Source: Linum tenue (Eukaryota > Streptophyta > Magnoliopsida > Malpighiales > Linaceae). From it: DNA of 64,000 nt. Below are positions 1 to 9,500 of the stretch, piece by piece. Where the stretch lies: NCBI GenBank assembly GCA_946122785.1, contig CAMGYJ010000010.1:51646162-51710161 (forward strand), written 5' to 3'. A program made the translations under genes and the position numbers. Under the pieces are notes generated by a model, which worked only from the letters and a program-made list of their open reading frames with translations, was not told the DNA's origin and searched no databases. How positions within the stretch are numbered: the first letter of the stretch is position 1; each line of letters begins with the position of its first letter.

Positions 1-905
1 TCAGCATCAGTAGGGCATGTCTCCTCAAACAGAGTAAGCAAACCAGTCCTAGAACTTTCAATCCCTACAGCTTCAACATTCAGCTTCGCCCTGCTTAAAC
101 TACTTGCCCCCACATTCCTTAGCGCGGGTAAAGGTTGCAGCTTTGCCGCCACCGCCTCCCTCTCCCCGCCATCCACGGCTTTCACAGAGGAATTCAGCTT
201 GACCCTCGTCATCGAATGCACCGACTTCACAAACTGCCTCAATCCTCCGTGAACTTCAGGAATCTTTGAGATTGCCTTAATCGGATTCTTTCCCGCCATC
301 TTCGATCCACTGAGCAGCAACTTCATATCACTGGCGACACCAATCTCATCCTTGTCGACGTGCCCATCTCCAGAATCCGTGGAATTAAACGCCGCGTCGT
401 TTCCTTTCAGCGCCTCGCACGACAATGCAGCCACGGCATCGACTACAGTCGCCAGAGCAGCTGCTTCGTGGTCGATAATGGCGGAAACGCCGTACAGCTC
501 CGCGCAGGAGTTCTGGACCACCAACTCTTCCTCATCTGTCACCTCAACTGATGCGAAACTCGTGGCCGCGCCGGAACCTGAATTTAGTGCATCGGCGATC
601 AGATTGGGGAGGACGGTGCGAATTTTTGAAGGATTCGGGTGGCGAAGGAGCTTGTTGAGCAGGACGACGAGTGAGGCTCGACATTCGATCGGGGTTAGTG
701 TTTCGGGGATCGGGATTCTGCATGTTTTCAGAGACTCTGGAGGAGAGGACTGAGTGGTTAGCCTATCAAGTGCCGACGAATCGATGCGGAGTCGAGCTTG
801 GCCGGCAGCGATAGCGTTGACAGAGGAGGAGGAAAGAGATGAGCCCTTACCTCCCAAGGTCACAACCTGGACTTCTTCGCCGCCGCCGTCCGCCATTGAT
901 GACAT
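1..905 (-). CDS. Histidine--tRNA ligase, cytosolic type, N-terminal part (partial)
   Basis: The minus strand is open from an ATG at 905 to the left edge of the window, about 301 codons with no stop, so only the 5' part of the coding region is present. The N terminus carries VTLGGKGSSLSSSSVNAIA followed by RIDSSALDRL and ASLVVLLNKLLRHP. I recognise this as the N-terminal extension of plant cytosolic histidyl-tRNA synthetases, which lies ahead of the class II catalytic core; the core itself would lie off the edge. The family charges tRNA-His with histidine for cytosolic translation. A second in-frame ATG lies three codons downstream (MSSMADGG), so either could be the start. The identification rests on recall of the extension because none of the class II motifs is visible here. 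Confidence 0.65.
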   Translation of the reverse strand, partial: MSSMADGGGEEVQVVTLGGKGSSLSSSSVNAIAAGQARLRIDSSALDRLTTQSSPPESLKTCRIPIPETLTPIECRASLVVLLNKLLRHPNPSKIRTVLPNLIADALNSGSGAATSFASVEVTDEEELVVQNSCAELYGVSAIIDHEAAALATVVDAVAALSCEALKGNDAAFNSTDSGDGHVDKDEIGVASDMKLLLSGSKMAGKNPIKAISKIPEVHGGLRQFVKSVHSMTRVKLNSSVKAVDGGEREAVAAKLQPLPALRNVGASSLSRAKLNVEAVGIESSRTGLLTLFEETCPTDA

Positions 906-1698
906 TGACAGCTGTGAGAAGGGTTTTTACTTTTTAGAAGTGTAGCAAGATTTTAGTTACCTCTGCAAAACCTTAGCACCTCTGTGGCGTTTAGGGTTTC
1001 AGTGAGATGATTTAGATATATTACAATTTAGTCCTTTATATTTTATACATACTCCCAGAATGCACACGATATTGTTCTTGTAATGAGATTAGATTCCTGA
1101 AGTTTACTATCTGTATATTTCAGTACTCTTACAATTTACAACTGATTTTCTTCAATAAATTTTACATCATTAACCTTATTTTTCTGCTATTGTTGTGTAT
1201 CACTACACTGGTAATATAATTAGTTTTTTGTTTACGAATATATGGTATGCTAAAACATTTATAATAGAGAGTGGCATATCGAAACAAAATTTATTAAGAA
1301 GTGATTGCTTATAGCAAATAACTTCTTATATAAAAGGATAATGTAACTTTGAATTATGAGTCAGATCTTTGACTTCGTTCATAGTTCTAACCATGATTTT
1401 ACCACGTCTTTTTATAGTCTCACCAGTTTAATATTCGTTGTTCAAAGTTAAAAAAAAAAATGTAGAGTGAGAATATCATATGGAGATGGAAACTCTTCCC
1501 ATTATGTACTTAACAATTCAACAAAGTACCATAAGCAAGTAAAATTTACAAGATATGAAAATGCTAATAATAATAATAATAATAATAATACACATCGATC
1601 CAACATTTTGTCTTTGATATTTCCAAAGACACTAGGTATTCATCCATTGGAAATAACTCTAATATTACTTAATTAACTACATAACTACTCTTGATGAA
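906..1698. other. AT-rich intergenic spacer with an AAT microsatellite
   Basis: This separates the start of the histidyl-tRNA synthetase gene from the 3' end of the phosphatase gene. It is AT-rich and contains an (AAT)n run at about 1563-1590. The proximal promoter of the synthetase and the 3' untranslated region of the phosphatase must lie here. I see no supported gene. Confidence 0.6.
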
Positions 1699-3722
1699 TT
1701 AGTTGCTCAAAATTGGTGGTTGTTGGTCCATGAAACTCCCTAGACTAATAACCATAACCGTTGCATCATCCAAATTGCCTCGGCTGAAAGACAACTGAAC
1801 CAGCTTCTTGCATGCTTCCATCAGTACTCCATTGTTGTTACAATAATGCCTTGAGACTTCATCAACTGCCTCTTGCTCACCAACCTTATCCCAGAGGCCA
1901 TCAGAAGCCATGATCAAGAACTGACAATCTGGAGTTATTGGAACCTTGCTGATATCGGGCTCGGATATGACCCATTCCTTCAGGTGGAGATCCCCGATAG
2001 CCCTCGAGACGGCTAGCGAACCTTGGACTCTGTCGCAGTGTACATAGCCACCCTGCAATCGTACAGAAAGTACCAGAGTTAGCACCAATGTCATGTCGCG
2101 CGTATCATCGATTGTAAATGTCTAACAAGATCGATTGATTGATTGGACGGTTTATGGAATTAATCTCACCATATTCTCAATACGTCGCCGCTCATCTTCT
2201 CTAGTGTTGAGACGATGATCGATTGTCAATGGAACGGCCACTCCGTGTTTGCTTAGGATTACTCGACAATCCCCCACGTTGGCGACATGCATTGCTCCAT
2301 TTTTCATCACCACACTTGCAACACAAGCTCCACTACTAACCCTCTGCGTAAAGAAGGGGGAGGGGGGAGGGGGGAATTAATAACCCATCACAACGAAAAC
2401 ATAAAAAGAGATCCAAATTGAGTTCCATCTTATAAGGGTTTGATCATAATATCATAAACCGACGGTTGATTGTTGATTCTAAATGTAAAAATTAAACTTC
2501 GATAACCAAAAAAATCTCGTAGTTGAACCCTAATGTGGACACACTGATTTTACACTAGCTAGTTAGTAACCTAACACACAAAAAGAAAGTTGGTTAACCA
2601 ATCAAATGGGAGAAAGAATATAATGATGTGAACACCCTAATTGCCGACATATGAATAGTACATCAAAATTCCATGCATATTATTGTTAAATTATTCTGTC
2701 AACTTGAAGACCAAGTCATACGACTGACTATTTCTACCAAATCAAGACTTTCTTTGGAAGGACTGAAAACAACAAGCATCGAGGTAAGTTTACCTGGCTA
2801 AGGAACCCTTTGTCTGTAACCAAATATCCCTTTCGAATTGCTTCCTCCACCACCACCTCACCACCATCCATGGCTTCCACTATGTTCTTCCCCAAATTCT
2901 CCGCCACGTACTCCATCGCCGCCCGGCCACCGTGCCCGTCGACCACCGCGAAAAAACCCTGTAATTGTCATGTTCAAGATTAGACAACCACACTCAACCA
3001 AAGATATCACTGTAGTTTCATCTGTGACGGTAGAGAAGATCAGTGACGGAGAAAGAGAGGCTATAACCTCCTCTCAACACGTAAAATTTGTATCAAATTA
3101 TAAAAAAATTAGTAAAATTTTAGTCAATCCTGTACAGATTTCTGACTCCGCCACTAAAATGTACCTGCTTGGAGTCTCCATGGATGTCGGTGACGACTTC
3201 ATACCCATCCTCCATGACTTCCCTCCTCCCTTTCTTGCTAGCCAAGCAAAAGTTCCTCCCACGAACCTCGAGCTCCTTGCTCTCCGACCTCTTGCAAAGC
3301 TCTTCGAACTCCGATTTGGCACACGGGTAGCTTTGGATCGGCACGATGAGGTTGCTTGGCCTGATCTTCTTCTTCTTCTTCATGATCGTCAGCTTGTTGT
3401 TGTTGCCACCACTTTGATGGGGATGAGGAGGAAGAAGAAGCCCTTTCTCCTTCTTGCCACAATCTTTGTGGCTATTCACCATCATGATCTCTTCTTCTTG
3501 TTGTTCTTGTTCTTGATGATGAGTGTTCTCATCAGCCGATGAAGAGGAATCTTGAGGTGGGAGGAGCCTTTGTACCCATGAAAGAGGAGAGGAGGAGGAT
3601 GAAGAAGAAGAAGAAGAGGTGAGGAGGGAGAGGAAGGAGTGTTTGGAGATGTTGTTAAAGAGGTAGAGAGCTAGAGAAATGACTGAGAAACCCCAAAGAA
3701 AATCTTCTGAATGTAGCACCAT
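1699..3722 (-). CDS. Protein phosphatase 2C (PPM family), four exons
   Basis: Exons on the minus strand are 3722-3165, 2958-2794, 2343-2170 and 2052-1699. All introns are GT-AG and the phases join into 416 residues. PP2C motifs appear in order: RREVMEDGYEVVTD near residue 168, FFAVVDGHGG near 188, a VANVGDCRVIL strand near 262, SRAIGD, FLIMASDGLWDKV and GNLDDATVMVI. The acidic metal-binding residues of the family are all kept, so an active Mg/Mn-dependent Ser/Thr phosphatase is expected. The first 160 residues are not catalytic: a hydrophobic stretch at about residues 9-34 could be a membrane anchor or targeting signal, followed by a long Ser run, a Gln/Glu-rich patch and a Lys run. It resembles the plant PP2C group that includes the AP2C stress-kinase phosphatases, but I cannot assign a subfamily with confidence. 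The substrate is unknown. Confidence 0.9.
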
Positions 3723-4392
3723 TGTTTCCTTTTTTCTTCTTATTTGTGGGTGCCTGATCTTTTTGACAAAAGACTGACTTCGATCTCTTTGATTTTCCTT
3801 CTTTGAGTGTCAAAGTTGCATAGGATTTTGGTTGAATGGTGAAGATGGGGGAAGAAGAAGAAGAAGAAGGAGAAGAAGAAGGAGGAGGAGGAAAGTTGCA
3901 AGGTTTTAACTACTTATGGAAGAAGGATTTAGAGGGTATTGTGTATTATTGTAAAGGGTTTCTTTAGAAAGGTTATGGAAAGGAAGAATTGTGTATGGAG
4001 GTGATATATAGGGAAATTTCCTTGAACTTGTCTTCAGTATATACAAACCTGGAGGGGAGAGGAAGAGAGGTTTGAAGGAAGGGAAGTTTTGACTGTGTCA
4101 AAAATAATGGAAGAAGGAAGAGGAGGCAAAAGCCAAAAGGAACAAAAGAAACAATAACAAATTGGACCCAATGGGGTTAGTGGAAGGGGCATGCAATTTT
4201 TCCACTCTTGTTTTGCTTGTTTCATGCTATACTTCTCATGTGGATTTTGTTTATTTACTTATTAATTGTATGCCAAGTTACATGAAAAGTTGAAAATTAT
4301 ATGGTGGTGATATAAGCAAAGAAATCATCAATCTTTGATTATGAGTCGTTTTTGTTCAACAAATATTTTCAAACAATAAATTCAACTATAGG
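3723..4392. promoter_or_regulatory. Upstream region of the PP2C gene, GA/GAA-rich
   Basis: This lies directly upstream of the phosphatase start codon. Plus-strand 3840-3895 is a GAA/GGA-rich tract, so the transcript leader would be CTT/TCC-rich, a common plant 5' UTR feature. The distal part is AT-rich and ends at a MITE. No other gene is supported. Confidence 0.4.
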
Positions 4393-4860
4393 CAAGGTTG
4401 TCAACCCGCGGGTTAACCCGGACCCGGTCGAGCTAGTGGGTCAAGGGTTAATGGGTCAACCGTTTTAGCCCGGTTTGGCCCGAAAATATAGAAAGAGTCA
4501 TTATATTGTACTTATCCTCATAAATTATATCAAATCTTATCTAACATATGAGTTATAACATATAATATTCACCAAAATAACATATCGTACTTAGATCCAA
4601 CATATAGTGAAAATTCACACACACTTATATAACATAAATATTCAAATGTTCAACTTAGTATTCCAAAGATTGAGTTAGGCGAAAAGAAAAATTGAAAAAT
4701 AGGCGCATTTCGCAAACTAAAGAAAAAAATGAAACAATTTGACCTCCAACCCGGTACCTTATAGCGGTTGGCCCGGCGGGTGCGTGCGGCCCGTTTTTCT
4801 CACCGGGTCAGGGTCAAATTGGGTCGACCCGTGGGTCAACCCGCGGGTTGACAACCTTTG
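4393..4860. mobile_element. hAT-type MITE, 468 bp
   Basis: The ends form inverted repeats: CAAGGTTGTCAACCCG at the left and the complement of CAAAGGTTGTCAACCCG at the right. The element is flanked on both sides by the exact 8-bp direct repeat ACTATAGG (4385-4392 and 4861-4868). An 8-bp target duplication is the hAT signature. The subterminal regions are rich in GGGTCAACCC/CCCGG motifs and the centre is AT-rich. There is no coding capacity, so it is non-autonomous. Confidence 0.85.
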
Positions 4861-4868
4861 ACTATAGG

Positions 4869-5488
4869 CATATGTTGGTAGCTAGTGTTAGATTACGTGG
4901 TTTTAACATGTGATAATAAGTAAATGGGGTGAAGAAACAATATGCTCTAATCATATGTCTGGTCTAAATTGAGTAGTTGAAATACATATTAGGGACTATA
5001 CGGTTTAGATCAAACCACACCTATGACCTATGTGATATGGGTCTGTACGGTTTTTTATCAAACCACACCTATGTGATTATGGATCTTGTTAATTAAGTGA
5101 AAAATAAACAAATTGTAGGTCATCAAACAAAAAATTAAATGAATAACTTGGGAAGAAAATCAGAGTAGTCCAATTTTCACCATAACTTCGTAAGGAGGAA
5201 ATTCGAAAAATTAGGGCCCATTGAGGAGTAAGGAGGTGGTTGCTAATACAGATTGAGAAATCGATTGAGTTTTTGATCTTGACCGGTAAATCATTGTCTG
5301 CACCATACCAAACTAAAAAATCAAAACAACCAATATTGCAGATCATGGATCAAACAGTATAATATTTATACTCTCCCATCCCTGGTTTGGGGTAATATGT
5401 AAAATGAAACAGTTAGTTGGAATAACAATATAGATAATGCAAAGTAGAAAAGTATAAAAAAACATGTATTGTATATATAAAAAAAAAA
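4869..5488. other. AT-rich spacer between two MITEs
   Basis: AT-rich DNA with two copies of a short motif (TCAAACCACACCTATG at about 5011 and 5058). I see no gene, RNA or regulatory element that I can support. Confidence 0.4.
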
Positions 5489-5861
5489 GGGCAATGTCTA
5501 TTTTTTACCCAAACTTTTTTCAAATTCTTTTATTTTAACCAAACCTATAGAAATTCTATTTATTATCCAAACGTATTATAATTTATCAAAGTCTGGGCAT
5601 TCATTCTGTTACCGTTACTTATTTCGTCCACGTGAGGGGTGAGATTTTGTTTTGTTTTTTGATAATCTTTTTATTAAAAATAGTAAATGATGGTATTCTG
5701 ACCGTCACGTAGGAAGTCAACTCATTATGGTCATACTTAGTCAGCATTACTAACAGAAAAGTTGACGGAGAGTTAACGTTTGGATAATTTTTAGGAATTC
5801 AATAGGTTTGGTTAAAATAAAAGAATCTGAAAAAGGTTTGGTTAAAAAATAGACATTGCCC
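5489..5861. mobile_element. Long-TIR MITE (Mutator-like), 373 bp
   Basis: The left end GGGCAATGTCTATTTTTTA is the reverse complement of the right end, and the inverted similarity continues for about 85-90 bases (CAAATTCTTTTATTTTAACC / GGTTAAAATAAAAGAATCTG, then ATTATCCAAACGT). Runs of A at 5479-5488 and 5862-5870 flank the element and fit a 9-bp target duplication, but because they are homopolymers this is weak. Long TIRs with a 9-bp duplication point to a Mutator-type element. There is no coding capacity. Confidence 0.75.
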
Positions 5862-5951
5862 AAAAAAAAACTATATGCATTACTAAATCTTTTATGGTGG
5901 TTCTACTGTTTACCATGTCAATGGTTTGCCTAAGTGAAATACATTGGAAAT

Positions 5952-6507
5952 TGTTGGGCATAGGACTCGGGCCTAACCACGCCAAGGAGCCGGGCGCAAC
6001 TGGATGAGACCCCAACACGGCAGCGCGAGGACCCCGAGTGTGCCGCCTCATCGTGGCTAACCACGTCCAGGCGCGAAGAGATGACAGGCGCTAGGGGAGG
6101 ACTAGCGTAGGCTGAACCAGAAGATGAGGGAAGCGCACCTCTTCCAAGCGGGTAGTCACATCAGGGCCATGAGTGGATCTCTGACTCATCCTAGGTAGAG
6201 GGATGGCCTAAAAGCCTTAGTATGCTAGTGGTCACATCATTGTATCCCAGTAGTCACATCACTGTATCTCTCCCTATGTCAACCACTCACCCACCACCAT
6301 GAAGCCTATAAATATGGCATTTACTACGGTGGGTGAGGGGATGGCATTTTTCACCATTCTCTCTCTACAAGAACTACTTCTCTGTCTAATCTCTCTCTTA
6401 CTCACTCTCTCTGATTCTGATTCCTCCTATCAAACCCGGCTCTCACGTTTCTTCTCGACCCAAACTCTCATTCGAGCCTCACTCCTACACTCAGTTAGGT
6501 TCAAACA
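5952..6507 (+). repeat. 5' LTR of the Ty3-type element
   Basis: It starts TGTTGGGC and ends TTCAAACA, the usual TG...CA termini, and matches 16213-16768 base for base as far as I can read. A TATA-like CCTATAAATATGG lies at about 6305-6317, so the U3/R boundary is probably about 30 bp after it. Confidence 0.95.
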
Positions 6508-6509
6508 AT

Positions 6510-6528
6510 TGGCGCCCACCGTGGGGCC
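6510..6528 (+). other. Primer-binding site of the Ty3-type element
   Basis: TGGCGCCCACCGTGGGGCC begins two bases after the 5' LTR. The leading TGGCGCC would pair with the CCA-terminated 3' end of a host tRNA whose acceptor strand ends GGCGCCA, as in other plant Ty3 elements. The exact tRNA is not assigned. Confidence 0.75.
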
Positions 6529-6556
6529 GAGAGGAAACGCTGAAAAAGACCCACCA

Positions 6557-9500
6557 ATGGCAGAGCGCAATCTCGAACAACCTGACCAAGCAACGCCGAT
6601 CAAGGCGATGACTGACCCAAGGGCGTTCGCAGAAGCCAGCAACCTCAACGCGGTACTCATCGAGGAAGAAGAACCGGAGCTGACGCCCAAAGAAATGAGG
6701 GAGCTGTTGACGAAACAAAACAACGTCATAGCCGACATGCAGAGGCAAATGAGCCAGGTAATCGCGCTCATGATGAGCAAGGAAGGCGCGCCAACGACGG
6801 ACGCGACAACGAGCGCGCCTCAACAAGCCTTGGGAGAAACTTCAGGGACAATCCTGTCGTCGCAACTCGCGCCAGCGGAACTTCCCGCACGCGGGACACA
6901 GGAAGTCGAACCACCGGGGCGGGCAGACCTCAGCTTCTTGGAGCAACACCTGACTCCGCAATACCGGCCCAACCCGCCCAAAAGGACCCTACACCAGCCA
7001 TTGAGCGCGCAAATAATGGCAGAGAACCTAACCGGAGCGCCACCAACCCTCCCGACATACAACGGCACTACCGACCCGGAGGACCACGTGAGCACCTTCT
7101 GCCTGCGCATGCAACTCCAAACCAACTCCAACGCCGCGCTATGCAGAACCTTCCCCTCGACATTCACCGGGATATGCCTCGATTGGTACAACCGCCTCCC
7201 CAATGGAATCATCAACTCGTTTGAGGAGTTCATACTTCTGTTCACCACAAAATTCGCGTCCCAGAAGCGACGCCCCCTCCACCTCAAGGCCCTGATAGAT
7301 ATCAGGCAAAAAGACGGAGAAAGCCTGAGGGCTTTCTACGCCAGATGGTCCCGGGTAGCAATGTCCGTTCGTGACCTTACTCCCGAAACAGCCGCCCATC
7401 ACCTCATGGAGGCAACCAACAACATGGAGCTCAAACGGGCCTTAGCAAAAAGGCCCGTCACGCTGTCGACGGAGTTGGAGATGAAGATCGAGAAGGCAAT
7501 CACGTTGGAAGAAACCTTGGGGGCGGGATCCGTCAGGCGCTTCGAACCGGCGAGAATGTCGCGAGAGGAACAGACGCGTCGACAACCTCCGACCCCAATC
7601 CCACGGGACCAACTACTACAGATGCACAGTGGTCCGAAGCGCAACCCCCCTCCCCCACCAGAGCAGGGACAGCGCGGGCGATCGCCAGACAGGCGCGTAT
7701 CCAATGCCTACACGCCCCTCAATGACTCCGTGAGAAACGTGTTCCACGTCCTCCGCGAGAAAGGATACAAGCTTAACTGGCCTGCCCCGCTGAAGTCTCA
7801 ACCCTACATGCGCGACCCGAGCAGGCATTGTGAATTCCACAGAGCAACGGGGCATAAGACAGAAGAATGCCGAGATTTACGGTACGAAATAGAGGGCCTC
7901 GTACGACGAGGGTTGCTAACTGAGTTCACCCACGTGAAAAAGGAGCAAGTCGAAGCGCCGCAACGACCACCCCCACCCCCACAAGCCGATTACGACGATG
8001 ACACAGGCGCGTATGTAGTGCGCAAAGAAATCGGGGTGGTAACGGTCGAAGGAGATCGTCCCAAGAAGAAAACCAAGCGTGAGCGCGCAACGGAATGCGC
8101 GGCTGTCGACGCACCGCCAAAGTTCAATCTGAGCTTCGGCGACGCGGAGTTCCCACAAGGAATCCCGTCGGAGGAGCCACTCATCGTCACCGCGCTGATT
8201 GCCGCCTGCAAGACCCACCGTCTCCTGATAGACGGGGGTAGTGCGGCCGACATCCTCTTCCAGAGTACCATCAACAAAATGGATATCGATCCGCGCCTAA
8301 TCAGGCGCGCACACGGCAACTTAGTTGGTTTCTCCGGAACCAGAGTCCCGGTAATTGGAGTGGTCACCCTCCCAGTGGTTATTGGGGACCAGGAGCCCCG
8401 CGTCTCCAAGCAGATAGAGTTCACAATCGTCGATTGCGAATCGGCGCACAATGGCATCTTGGGCCGACCTTTCCTCGCGAAGTTCATGGCCCTCCCATCG
8501 ACGTGTCACCAGAAGCTCAAGTTTCCAACACAGGGAGGAGTCGGGGAGGCGCGAGGAACGACTTGGGAAGACCGCGTTGTGGCACGCCAAACCAACATCG
8601 TCGACACAAGAGCAGAAGAGCCCCGCCCGGAATCCATGGATTCCGATTTCGAGGTCGCGCTAGACCCTGCCGAGCCGACCAGGAAGATACGCATCTCCAC
8701 TCACGTCAGCAGCGACGCAATCGAACCACTCATAGCGCTGCTGAAGGAGTACAAGGAGCTCTTCGCGTGGTGCACAGAGGACATGCCAGGAGTGCCCAGG
8801 GAGGTAGCGCAGCATAGCCTCGCGGTCCCAGCCGACGCCGAACCAAGGCAACAAGGGCGGAGAACGTTCACCGGGGACAAGCTGAAGGCGATAGAAGAGG
8901 AGGTTGCGCGCCTGCTAGCAGCCGGATTGATCCGCCCCGTGAAGTACCCGAAGTGGCTGGCGAACGTGGTCCTGGTCAAAAAATCGTCAGGAGCCTGGCG
9001 GATGTGCGTTGACTACACCACAATCAACAAAGTATGCCCGGGAGACCCTTACCCCCTGCCGCGCATCGACCAGCTGATCGACGCGACCGCCGACCACGAG
9101 ACGTTGTCCTTCCTCGACATGTTCTCAGGATATCACCAAATCCAAATGTCCAAGGAAGATGAAGAAAAAACGGCTTTCATGACACCTTTCGGGAACTTCT
9201 GCTTCGTAGGTATGCCGTTCGGGTTGAAAAACGCGGGCGCGACATACCAACGAATGATCGACGCAGTTTTCTCGCAGCAAATCGGGCGGAACATCGAGGC
9301 GTATGTGGACGACCTCATCGTCAAAACCAAGGCGGGTAAGTCACACCTGGAGGACCTGCGCGAGACCTTCGAAGCCCTCCGCAAGCACAGCCTTCGCCTC
9401 AATCCACTCAAGTGCGTCTTTGGAGCAGAGGCGGGGAAATTTCTGGGGTTCATGATAACCAAGCGCGGCATAGAGGTCGATCCGAAGCAAATCACCGCGG

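Noticed and set aside
2838..3542. 234-codon plus-strand frame
   Set aside because: It is the complement of PP2C exons 1 and 2 plus an intron; the minus-strand model has clear catalytic motifs.
6299..6556. Extension of the Ty3-type polyprotein to an ATG inside the 5' LTR
   Set aside because: This ATG lies just ahead of the TATA-like box in the LTR, so it should not be in the genomic transcript. The same ATG occurs in the 3' LTR at 16560.
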